A DNA stretch of 64,000 nt. It comes from Pseudomonadales bacterium (GTDB taxonomy: Bacteria; Pseudomonadota; Gammaproteobacteria; Pseudomonadales; Azotimanducaceae). Each line of letters starts with the position of its first letter. The first letter of the stretch is position 1. Both the position numbers and the translations under genes were made by a program. This document shows, one piece after another, positions 26,423 to 33,675 of this stretch. Location of the stretch: contig JADHNI010000007.1 of NCBI GenBank assembly GCA_016779585.1, positions 1-64,000 on the forward strand, in the 5' to 3' direction. Below the pieces are notes generated by a model. It was not told the DNA's origin. It made no database searches and worked only from the letters and a program-made list of their open reading frames with translations.

Positions 26423-26440
26423 TCAAAGTTGCAAAATTTC

Positions 26441-27055
26441 CTACGCGGTAAACACCGGATCCATTGTTATCAGAAGTCGCTGCCCATCCTGATGAGGAGA
26501 ACGATGAATAACTCCGCCAAATTCCTCCTGCCAGGTTCCACCCTTCAGAAGAGTCCAACCACCTTGCAGAATTCGCCTGATTTTCCGACCGCTACGAACA
26601 GGCGGGAGCTGGGAATCACGATCGGCCAGCAATGCTTCATCCACGTCTTCATGGGCAATCCACTCTGTACCTGGACCACTCACGGTCATTAACATTCGGC
26701 AGGGAATCTGATCAGCATGGAATCGGGGACACATCGGACTACTCAGAGTTGCTACCCTGACACCTACCTGCCTTGCACCTAGGAGTTCGCCAAGGATTTC
26801 TGCACCGAGTGAAATCTCGCAACAAAGCGCTGGCAGCCACCTGTTGTCAATGTATGACTGAAGCATCTTGCATGGGGCGTCACTATCCCCGGCATCCTGT
26901 ATCCACTGAGTTTCGATAACCGCACGGGATGAGAAGAGCATTTTCGCCAGATCCTCAAGTTCATTAGACCTGGACCTGACCACACTGATCAACTCTACGT
27001 CCTCCTCGTAAACAGCACCGAACGCTGCAATATCGCTGTGGGTTAGGTGGCGCAT
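26441..27055 (-). CDS. DUF1826 protein, zinc-regulon associated
   Basis: A 204-residue soluble protein with the DUF1826 pattern: CPRFHADQIPCRMLMTVSGPGTEWI in the centre and late GVIHRSPH. Histidines and cysteines in these patches could bind metal. DUF1826 genes are typically found beside COG0523 GTPases and Zur sites, as here. The gene follows the GTPase gene with its own leader, in which a Zur-type operator (27098-27110) lies. The nearest GGAGG (27085-27089) is about 29 nt from the ATG, so the start or the ribosome site is unusual. Biochemical role unknown. Confidence 0.85.
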   Translation of the reverse strand: MRHLTHSDIAAFGAVYEEDVELISVVRSRSNELEDLAKMLFSSRAVIETQWIQDAGDSDAPCKMLQSYIDNRWLPALCCEISLGAEILGELLGARQVGVRVATLSSPMCPRFHADQIPCRMLMTVSGPGTEWIAHEDVDEALLADRDSQLPPVRSGRKIRRILQGGWTLLKGGTWQEEFGGVIHRSPHQDGQRLLITMDPVFTA

Positions 27056-27097
27056 CGATATATTGGTCTCGCCCTGATTCCGGACCTCCTAAGGTGC

Positions 27098-27110
27098 GAT
27101 ATAACATATC
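27098..27110 (-). promoter_or_regulatory. Candidate Zur operator before DUF1826
   Basis: GATATAACATATC matches GTTATAACGTATC at the zur promoter in 11 of 13 positions. It resembles a half of the enterobacterial Zur consensus (TGTTATA...TATAACA). It sits upstream of the DUF1826 gene, within a 106-bp gap behind the GTPase gene. Confidence 0.55.
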
Positions 27111-27161
27111 ATCGATTCAAGTGAAAACTCCAGACTGAGTTCACGTTGCAGCTTCCAACGA

Positions 27162-28211
27162 TTAGGCTGACCGTTCCCGACTACGGGTGATTCCGGCTGC
27201 CAGCAACAACAACTGCTCGAATTTCGCTGTATCAAAGTCATCACCGGTGATGATCTCGATCCGGCTATCGTCCAGCGGCTCCAACACAATCTCCGTCAGG
27301 GAATCTCCAGAAAAGTTGTAACCGATATCCCCATCATCAGTCTTCAGCAAAGCCTTAAGTCTCTCAACAGAGAACCGAAAGAACAGCTCACTGAGCAGTT
27401 CCCGTCTAAATGTAAAAGAAGGTCTAAAGACCCAACCATGCGAAGCAAATCCTTCGCCACGATTACTCAACCTGATGAAACCTTCAGGCGGGAATCCCAA
27501 ATCCATGGATTCTTCTAAATCACTGCGGCCTGTTTCCCGGCCAAGATCAGACGCCCCACTTGACCACCATGACCTTGTTTTGGTTTCCAACAACGTTTTG
27601 GCTTTCAACATCTCCAGGGTCAACCCCTCACCTGTCGACATCAGCAATTTCCTCTCTCTCAACCAGCCTTTGTCGGCAAGGTAATTTTCGAGCTGAAAAA
27701 AGTCGAATTTGTCGTAAAGATCTGACTTGCTTGCCACAATAATGTCTGCAATCTCCAATTGCTCATTGAAGGTTTTGTTGCTGGTGTAACGTTCATCAGC
27801 AATCTTCCGGGCATCAACCAGCGTAACAGTCGCCCGTATATCGAGGACATCTTGATAGTGCTGGCCGGAAAGCACATTGACGACCTCAAATGGATGCCCC
27901 AGCCCCGTGGGTTCAACAACTAACCGGTCTGGTTTAGCACGGGCAAGCAGCAAATTGATCGCCATCTGCATGGGTAAACCTGCCGCGCAGCACATACACC
28001 CACCGGGAACTTCGCGAATAAACACGTTGCCGTCGTCTCCTGCGGACAATAGTCCGCCATCAATACCGACTTCCCCAAACTCATTGACAAGAATCGCCCA
28101 ACGTTCCGTCTGCGGTTTTCTTGCAAGCAGATTTAAAATCGCGGTCGATTTTCCTGCGCCGAGGAAACCAGTGATGATATTGGTCTGGATGCCATGCAGG
28201 CGGTCAGTCAT
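27162..28211 (-). CDS. COG0523 (CobW-like) GTPase, likely zinc metallochaperone
   Basis: A G3E GTPase of 349 residues with Walker A GFLGAGKST (15-23), a metal motif GGCMCC (C72, C74, C75), Walker B-like VVEPTGLG and the base motif SKSD. A CobW C-terminal domain follows. Zur-controlled COG0523 proteins (YeiR, ZigA, ZNG1-type) pass zinc to client enzymes under shortage. The ATG overlaps the MerC stop by 8 bases (ATGACTGA). Its place between merC/zur and DUF1826 supports a zinc role over cobalamin or nitrile hydratase maturation. Confidence 0.92.
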   Translation of the reverse strand: MTDRLHGIQTNIITGFLGAGKSTAILNLLARKPQTERWAILVNEFGEVGIDGGLLSAGDDGNVFIREVPGGCMCCAAGLPMQMAINLLLARAKPDRLVVEPTGLGHPFEVVNVLSGQHYQDVLDIRATVTLVDARKIADERYTSNKTFNEQLEIADIIVASKSDLYDKFDFFQLENYLADKGWLRERKLLMSTGEGLTLEMLKAKTLLETKTRSWWSSGASDLGRETGRSDLEESMDLGFPPEGFIRLSNRGEGFASHGWVFRPSFTFRRELLSELFFRFSVERLKALLKTDDGDIGYNFSGDSLTEIVLEPLDDSRIEIITGDDFDTAKFEQLLLLAAGITRSRERSA

Positions 28212-28599
28212 TGTGACAGTCGGTTGACTGGTAGTGACGGTAGTTCAGAATGTGCCCCATGGCGACGAGCGTTGCACCTGCAACTGTCGCCCATTTTTCG
28301 AGCGACTCACCGAGAAAATCATGGTCCAAAGCCGCAGTAAAAATAAGCGTAGTGAGGCCTGCAACCCCCCATAAAACCACGTGCCACCGCTGGTGCCGCT
28401 TACAACCCAGGGCAAGCGCGATGACACTGGTCGGCAAGACGAGCCATACCAGAAAAACGTGGAAACTTTCATCAGCAACCGGGACTAAAGCAAGCGACGG
28501 CAACAAGGCAAGCGCTATTGGCAATGCCAGACAGTGGATCACGCAAATCGCAGACAACCCAATCGCGGTTCTATCAAGTAACAGTCCAAATTTACCCAC
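28204..28599 (-). CDS. MerC-domain inner-membrane protein
   Basis: A small protein of about 130 residues with four membrane segments and the MerC-type motif AICVIHCLALP carrying two cysteines in the first helix. MerC proteins move heavy metals across the inner membrane; in Zur regulons MerC-like proteins may handle zinc. GTG 28599 is chosen: GGAG lies 6 nt upstream, and the gene then overlaps the zur stop by 8 bases. An upstream GTG at 28611 is possible. It also overlaps the GTPase start, so all three genes are coupled. Confidence 0.8.
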   Translation of the reverse strand: MGKFGLLLDRTAIGLSAICVIHCLALPIALALLPSLALVPVADESFHVFLVWLVLPTSVIALALGCKRHQRWHVVLWGVAGLTTLIFTAALDHDFLGESLEKWATVAGATLVAMGHILNYRHYQSTDCHND

Positions 28600-29059
28600 T
28601 GCACTCTCCACAGAAACAATCAAACTCCAGTTGCCGGCTTGCCAGGCTAAATCCAACATCCTTTACGGCTTTGTTCAGCGTATTCATCAGACTTCTATCG
28701 ATACTGATCTCCTGTACTCGAAAGCAAGATTTGCAGATCAAGAACTGTGGTTGCTCGTGTGCATGATCACAAGCTATGTGCGAGCAGGCCACATACTTCT
28801 TAGCCAGATCGAGCCTGTGCACCAGATCCTCATCTTCCAGAAACTCCAGAATCCTGTAGATCGACATCGCTGGTAGCTGGAAACCGAGATTATCCCTACA
28901 GTAATCTCCAAGTTCATACGCTGATAAGGCTTTCTGGGAAGCCAACAGACCGGCCAACACCTGTTTGCGTTTTTCAGTGAGCCGCGTACCTCGGTTTTTA
29001 CAATGTGATTCTGCGAGTTGGAGTATTTCTTCGGTTCGAATCGCAGGTTGTTGAGTCAT
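28592..29059 (-). CDS. zur: Zur-like Fur-family zinc repressor
   Basis: A Fur-family regulator of 155 residues. The N-terminal winged helix includes TRLTEKRKQVLAGLL and LPAMSIYRILEFLEDEDLV. The metal sites follow: CSHIACDHAHEQPQFLICKSC, then the structural C-terminal CFCGEC pair. The HEQPQFLIC stretch and cysteine spacing fit Zur rather than Fur. Its divergent promoter contains the palindrome at 29084-29100, so it probably represses itself and the opposite TonB-receptor transcript when zinc is plentiful. Confidence 0.9.
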   Translation of the reverse strand: MTQQPAIRTEEILQLAESHCKNRGTRLTEKRKQVLAGLLASQKALSAYELGDYCRDNLGFQLPAMSIYRILEFLEDEDLVHRLDLAKKYVACSHIACDHAHEQPQFLICKSCFRVQEISIDRSLMNTLNKAVKDVGFSLASRQLEFDCFCGECSG

Positions 29060-29083
29060 AGATATCCGAGAATTGAAAATTGA

Positions 29084-29100
29084 GATAGTTATAACGTATC
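29084..29100. promoter_or_regulatory. Zur operator between zur and the TonB-receptor transcript
   Basis: GATAGTTATAACGTATC is a dyad with the perfect centre GTTATAAC and near-matching GATA/GTATC arms. On the plus strand it fills the spacer between a possible -35 (TTGAAA, 29073-29078) and -10 (TATCAT), so bound repressor would block transcription of the small CxxC gene and the receptor. It shares 11 of 13 bases with the site before DUF1826. Confidence 0.7.
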
Positions 29101-29171
29101 ATAAAGATGGTTCCGCGAGCAATCCACACGTCCAAATTGACACCTATGCCCCATTCGACTAAAAACCAGCC

Positions 29172-29450
29172 ATGCTGCGGCTAGACCATACAAAATTACT
29201 GCCAGTCCTGGCACTCAGCTTACTGCTGTGCTTGCCAGGTCTTGTCATAGCCGATCACCTGCACGAGACAACCCCAGAGGAAATCAGCTGTGATCTATGT
29301 GGACAAGCGGGTCCCATTGCTTCTGGCGATTTCACTCGATGCATATCCGCGGTTCCGGAACCCCAGAAAGTCGAAGAAAAGCCGACTTTCTTCCCACTTG
29401 AAACCTTTCTTCTCCATCGCCACCAGCGAGGTCCACCTCTCCTGCGCTAA
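29172..29450 (+). CDS. Small secreted CxxC protein upstream of the TonB receptor (DUF2946-like)
   Basis: A 92-residue protein with a signal peptide (LLPVLALSLLLCLPGLVIA). The mature part has HLHE, then CDLC, a further Cys, and the terminal pattern HRHQRGPPLL. The layout of a His motif, CxxC and closing RGPP resembles the DUF2946 group of small periplasmic proteins found beside metal-uptake receptors. It is first in the transcript controlled by the Zur operator and lies 32 bp before the receptor. A periplasmic metal-binding role is inferred. Confidence 0.65.
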   Translation: MLRLDHTKLLPVLALSLLLCLPGLVIADHLHETTPEEISCDLCGQAGPIASGDFTRCISAVPEPQKVEEKPTFFPLETFLLHRHQRGPPLLR

Positions 29451-29482
29451 TTCAGCGACACCACCCATTAGCAGGAGAGACA

Positions 29483-31753
29483 ATGAAATTTTCCAAGAAA
29501 ACGCTGGTTGTGATGATCAGTGCAGCTGTAGCACCCGCTCTGGCGGACCAGGACAGACATGACGAGTACCACTACGATGAAGAGATCGTTATCAGTGCAC
29601 CCTTTAACCAAACCGAGGCAAATACCGTTCTGCCAGTCAACATACTGACCGGTGAACAGCTGGCGAAGGAAGTCGAAGACACACTGGGCGATACGCTGAA
29701 AAGCCAGATCGGAATTCATAATAGCAGTTTTGGACCGGGTGTGGGTCAAGCCGTAATTCGCGGGCAATCGGGCAATCGAGTGCAGGTACTGCAGAACAGT
29801 ACAGCAAGCATCGATGTCTCAGGGGTCAGTCCTGATCACACAAACGGATTGGAACCGGCGCTGGCAACCAAACTCGAAGTGATTCGAGGTCCATCGACCC
29901 TGCTCTATGGCAATGGCGCCATTGGAGGCATTGTCAACGTCATCGACAACCGCATCCCTGAATCCAGCTTTGATGAACCCATGTTCATGATCGAGCAAAG
30001 CCACAATACGGTGAACGAAGAGAACAAAACGGTTGCCAGGATCAACGCGAGCTTCGGCGGCCTGAACCTTCACTTTGACGGTTTCACACGTGACAACGAC
30101 GATGTCGAAATCAATGGCTTCGCGATTGATGAAGCTGCTCTTGCTTTCGAGGATGAACATCACCATGAAGACGAAGATCATCATGATGAAGACGATCATC
30201 ACGATGAAGATGATCATCATGATGAAGATGATCACGAAGACGAAGAGATCATGAACACCAAAGGCTTCATCTCAAATTCTGATGCCGAGTCTGAGGGTTA
30301 TACCTTCGGCGCATCTTTCTCTGGTGACAGCGGGTTCATTGGCTTTTCTGTTTCAGAAATCGAGAACGATTACGGCCTGCCTGGAGGCACCCATAGCCAC
30401 GATCATGGCCACGAAGATGAGCATGATCATGAGGATGAGGATCACGACGAAGACCATGATGAAGAACATCACGATGAAGAAGAGCATCACGATGAAGATG
30501 AGCACGAGCATGGCGAAGAGAACGGCCAGGAGTTTGTGCGCATCAACCTGGAGCAGACCCGTTATGACATGAAAGGTGAGCTGCGCTTTGACGATGGTTT
30601 CATCGAGAAAATCCGAGCCAGCGTGAACTACACCGACTACCAGCACCAGGAAATTGAATTCGAGGGTGACGGTACCGCCTCTATCGGGACGGAATACAGC
30701 AACGAAGGATACGAAGGCCGCATCACCATGAACCATGCCCATACGAACGGCTGGAATGGTGTCTGGGGTCTGCAGTTTTCCGATACTGAATTCAGTGCCC
30801 TCGGTGATGAAGCCTTTATCGAAAAAACCGACAGCACCGGCTATGCACTCTTCCTGGTAGAGCGCCTCGAGATGGAAGACCTCACCTGGGAACTGGGTTA
30901 TCGCCACGAATACCTGGAAACCGACCCTGGCAACAACTGCGATCGGGATGAAAACACCAACAGCCTCTCTGCCAGTGTGCTTTATGACCTGGATGAGACA
31001 AGCAACATGATGATTGCGGCTTCCCGCTCGGAGCGCGCACCCACGCTGGAGGAGCGATACTCCAACGTGCAGACGGCTGGTTGTGCGGTTTCTGCCAACC
31101 CGGAGGACTGGGTCACGCACGCGGCAACCGGATTATTGGAACTTGGTGATCCCAACCTGGACAAGGAAGTATCCACCAACGTGGAGGTGGGGTTCCGTAA
31201 ATACAGCGGTAACCTGACCGGTGAATTCAGTGTCTATTACAACCAGATCCGGGACTACATCTACCTGGCAGACGCCGGTGAATTTGAGGAAACGCCGATT
31301 GGTCAATACACAGCGGAAGACGCTACTTTCTATGGCATGGAAGGCAAGGTCGTATATACCGCACTCACGAACGACCAGGGTGAGCTGGATCTGAGCCTGC
31401 AGGGAGATATGGTTCGCGCGGAACTGGATGACAGCGGAGATATTCCCAGAATACCCGCTAATCGCATTGGCATCGGCGCAACCTGGCATGCGGCAAACTG
31501 GACTGCCTCCATCAATCTCACCGAAGTGATGGACCAGGAACAGAACGCTGAGGGCGAATCAGAGACCGACGGCTATACCCTTCTGGATATCTATGCGGAC
31601 TACCACTTCGATGTCGGCAACGGCGAACTGCTGCTGTTTGCGAAAGGCACCAACCTGCTCGACGAGGAGATCAGGAACCATACTTCATTCCTGAAGAACT
31701 ACGCGCCAGAACCAGGTCGCGGCGTTCGAATAGGCCTGAGGTTTAACTATTAG
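29483..31753 (+). CDS. TonB-dependent zinc receptor with His/Asp/Glu-rich loops (ZnuD-like)
   Basis: A 756-residue outer-membrane receptor. The signal peptide ends ALA, the plug domain spans about 30-160 (EIVISAPFNQTEA, VIRGQSGNRVQVL, EVIRGPSTLLYGNGAIGGIVNVI), and a beta barrel ends GVRIGLRFNY with a terminal aromatic. Two extracellular-loop stretches at about residues 225-256 and 305-350 consist almost only of H, D and E. ZnuD-type receptors use such loops to catch zinc. TonB energises import into the periplasm. It lies in a Zur-controlled transcript behind the small CxxC protein. Zinc is the likely substrate; a zinc-loaded ligand is possible. Confidence 0.92.
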   Translation: MKFSKKTLVVMISAAVAPALADQDRHDEYHYDEEIVISAPFNQTEANTVLPVNILTGEQLAKEVEDTLGDTLKSQIGIHNSSFGPGVGQAVIRGQSGNRVQVLQNSTASIDVSGVSPDHTNGLEPALATKLEVIRGPSTLLYGNGAIGGIVNVIDNRIPESSFDEPMFMIEQSHNTVNEENKTVARINASFGGLNLHFDGFTRDNDDVEINGFAIDEAALAFEDEHHHEDEDHHDEDDHHDEDDHHDEDDHEDEEIMNTKGFISNSDAESEGYTFGASFSGDSGFIGFSVSEIENDYGLPGGTHSHDHGHEDEHDHEDEDHDEDHDEEHHDEEEHHDEDEHEHGEENGQEFVRINLEQTRYDMKGELRFDDGFIEKIRASVNYTDYQHQEIEFEGDGTASIGTEYSNEGYEGRITMNHAHTNGWNGVWGLQFSDTEFSALGDEAFIEKTDSTGYALFLVERLEMEDLTWELGYRHEYLETDPGNNCDRDENTNSLSASVLYDLDETSNMMIAASRSERAPTLEERYSNVQTAGCAVSANPEDWVTHAATGLLELGDPNLDKEVSTNVEVGFRKYSGNLTGEFSVYYNQIRDYIYLADAGEFEETPIGQYTAEDATFYGMEGKVVYTALTNDQGELDLSLQGDMVRAELDDSGDIPRIPANRIGIGATWHAANWTASINLTEVMDQEQNAEGESETDGYTLLDIYADYHFDVGNGELLLFAKGTNLLDEEIRNHTSFLKNYAPEPGRGVRIGLRFNY

Positions 31754-31773
31754 TCTGTTTCCTGCCCTTGTAG

Positions 31774-32724
31774 CTACTTCCTGATACAACCCGGCAGGGC
31801 ACACAGCATTTCGAACACCAGGTTGGCTGCGAGAAGTGCTGTGTTGCCGGCTGTATCGTAAGGCGGGGATACTTCAACCAGGTCTGCACCAATGAGGTTC
31901 AGGCCTGCACAACCCCGGATAATCTCGATGCCCTGTGAACTGGTCAGCCCACCCGGTTCCGGTGTACCGGTCCCGGGCGCGCAGGACGGGTCGAGCCCAT
32001 CAATATCGAATGACAGGTATACCGGTTGCTCCGGCCCAACCTTCTTTCTGAATTCATCCATCAGTGGTGCAAGAGACCTATACCAGCAGTCCTCAGCCTG
32101 GAAAACCTGCACACGCTGCTCCCTTGCCCAGTCGAAATCTTCTGCGGCATAACCCGTGGCACGCAGCCCGACCTGCATCATTAACTGCGGATTAATCAGT
32201 TCTTCTTCGATCGCCCGGCGAAAGATCGTGCCGTGCGTAATCCGTTCACCAAACATCGCATCGTTCATGTCAGCGTGAGCGTCTACATGAATCACCGCAA
32301 GGGCACCATACTTTTTCGCCTGGGCCCGGAGAATGGGCAGTGCAATCGTATGATCGCCCCCCAGTGAAATTGTTTTCACCGGATGTTCAAGCAACTCATC
32401 ATAGTGAGCCGTGATGATGTCGATACTCTTCTCAAGGTTATAGGTGTTAAGCGCAACATCGCCCAGGTCACCGACATTAAACGAGTCAAAAGGTGCGGCG
32501 CTGGTCGCCATGCCGTACGGACGCACCAGCACTGATTCAGCCCGGATCTGCCTCGGTCCGTATCGGGCGCCGACGCGGTTACTGGTACCGATATCCAGGG
32601 GTACACCGACGATGCCGACATCCAGGCCCTCGGGCGTCTCGTGGATCGGCAGGCGGAACATGCTGGCATGACCGGCAAACCTTGGCATGTCATTGCCTGA
32701 TAGCGGCTGGTTCTTGTCACTCAT
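31774..32724 (-). CDS. speB: Agmatinase/ureohydrolase
   Basis: An arginase-superfamily enzyme of 316 residues. The two-manganese motifs are LGGDHTIALP, VIHVDAHADMND and LSFDIDGLDPSCAPGTGTPEPGGL. These release urea from agmatine or a related guanidino compound. ATG 32724 (MSDKNQPL) is used; the upstream in-frame extension runs into a terminator hairpin. Guanidinobutyrase and guanidinopropionase have the same motifs, so the substrate is not certain. A perfect-stem terminator lies just upstream and separates it from genes to the right. Confidence 0.85.
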   Translation of the reverse strand: MSDKNQPLSGNDMPRFAGHASMFRLPIHETPEGLDVGIVGVPLDIGTSNRVGARYGPRQIRAESVLVRPYGMATSAAPFDSFNVGDLGDVALNTYNLEKSIDIITAHYDELLEHPVKTISLGGDHTIALPILRAQAKKYGALAVIHVDAHADMNDAMFGERITHGTIFRRAIEEELINPQLMMQVGLRATGYAAEDFDWAREQRVQVFQAEDCWYRSLAPLMDEFRKKVGPEQPVYLSFDIDGLDPSCAPGTGTPEPGGLTSSQGIEIIRGCAGLNLIGADLVEVSPPYDTAGNTALLAANLVFEMLCALPGCIRK

Positions 32725-32743
32725 AGCCTGAGCATAAAGAAAA

Positions 32744-32771
32744 AAGCCAGGAAGGCGAACCTTCCTGGCTT
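32744..32771 (-). terminator. Rho-independent terminator (minus strand)
   Basis: A perfect stem GCCAGGAAGG/CCTTCCTGGC (32746-32755 and 32760-32769), extended by two A-T pairs, closes a CGAA loop. On the minus strand it is followed by a run of six Ts. It would end minus-strand transcripts coming from the small membrane protein gene and the PNPOx-fold gene before the agmatinase. Confidence 0.85.
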
Positions 32772-32872
32772 CTTGGCGACAACCGGCCATGGCGTAACCG
32801 GTTGCCGCGAGAAGGACAGGTCTGGATGGATAGGGTTCGTGTTGTATCCGGTCCTGTCCTTAACCCCGGCAG

Positions 32873-32983
32873 CTACATCACTTCGATCACAGCAAAAACA
32901 ACAAACATGACGAGACCAGCTATGTTTACGAAGTCACCCACTGTCATGGGATCCGGCTGTCTTCTTCCTGTTGAATACATCAT
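32873..32983 (-). CDS. Small single-pass membrane protein (36 residues)
   Basis: A short frame with two adjacent ATGs (32983 and 32980) behind a purine-rich ribosome site (GGAAGGGAAG), ending TAG at 32873-32875. The sequence is MMYSTGRRQPDPM, then VGDFVNIAGLVMFVVFAVIEVM: a basic N-terminus and one hydrophobic helix to the C-terminus. A strong terminator 100 bp downstream on the same strand supports a short transcript. No family recognised. A plus-strand frame overlaps it but is less protein-like. Confidence 0.5.
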   Translation of the reverse strand: MMYSTGRRQPDPMTVGDFVNIAGLVMFVVFAVIEVM

Positions 32984-33151
32984 TGGAAACTTCCCTTCCG
33001 TTTAACCTTGAAGCGAAGTAAACCGCAAAATGCCGGTCCGGAATGTGACCGGAGTCACAGGACCGCCCGGGGAAACAGGGAAAAATCAGGAACTGCGAGC
33101 TGGATCACACTTCGTGATCCAACCAACGCACACCTTTTCAGAGAAGGTTTT

Positions 33152-33577
33152 TTAACCAGCCTTGCCGTAATCCACGGTCAGCCAGTTTTCTGTGGCAATC
33201 GAGACAACAACGCTGTCGCCGTCACCTTCCGGGTTTTCAGCGTAAGCGCGACCCTGCTCCTCCCCGAGGTAACGAACTGCCATATGCAGCAACTCTTCCT
33301 GCGTGGAGGGTCTCGTGGTGAAAGATCCCTCAATGGAGACGTACTTGTACGGCAAATCTTCTGCCTGGGCACACAGGGACACCCTCGAGGCATTCTGCAA
33401 CGCCTTGCCCTTCAGCGAATTGAGGTCCGTAATCACCCATGCCTCACCACCCGGTTCATAGTCGTACCAGATCGGCACAGTCAGCGGACCGCGACCGTCC
33501 CTGGCAATGCTGATCACACCCACATGCAGGTCAGCCAGGAACGCCTCTCTTTCTTCTTTGGTCATCTTCAAGGACAT
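33152..33577 (-). CDS. PNPOx-fold (pyridoxamine 5'-phosphate oxidase family) protein
   Basis: A 141-residue split-barrel flavin- or F420-binding protein. The start MSLKMTKEEREAFLADLHVG is followed by GPLTVPIWYDYEPGGEAWVIT and VSLCAQAEDLPYKYVSIEG, the usual layout of the family. ATG 33577 is chosen because GGAG lies 6 nt upstream. Longer in-frame starts lack a ribosome site and would enter the divergent promoter of the glycosidase. Members include F420-dependent reductases and heme-degrading proteins. A link with the LLM (F420-type) oxidoreductase 4 kb away is possible but unproven. Confidence 0.8.
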   Translation of the reverse strand: MSLKMTKEEREAFLADLHVGVISIARDGRGPLTVPIWYDYEPGGEAWVITDLNSLKGKALQNASRVSLCAQAEDLPYKYVSIEGSFTTRPSTQEELLHMAVRYLGEEQGRAYAENPEGDGDSVVVSIATENWLTVDYGKAG

Positions 33578-33675
33578 TAACAACTCCATCATTGGTAACA
33601 AAGTGCCGCCAGCGTATCGACTTTTCTGGTCTCTGTCCCTACCCTCTCGGGCATAACAGCTATAGGTGAACAGGC

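Noticed and set aside
30150-30515. Repeated gatgaagatcatcac-like units, considered as tandem repeats or CRISPR
   Set aside because: The units encode the acidic/histidine loop of the receptor, are irregular and have no spacers of fixed length.
30353-31120. A minus-strand frame rich in Ile, Met, Phe and Val
   Set aside because: It is the complement of the His/Asp/Glu codons of the TonB receptor; the hydrophobic look is an artefact.
32802-33005. A 67-codon plus-strand frame
   Set aside because: The opposite strand gives a better supported small membrane protein with a ribosome site and terminator.
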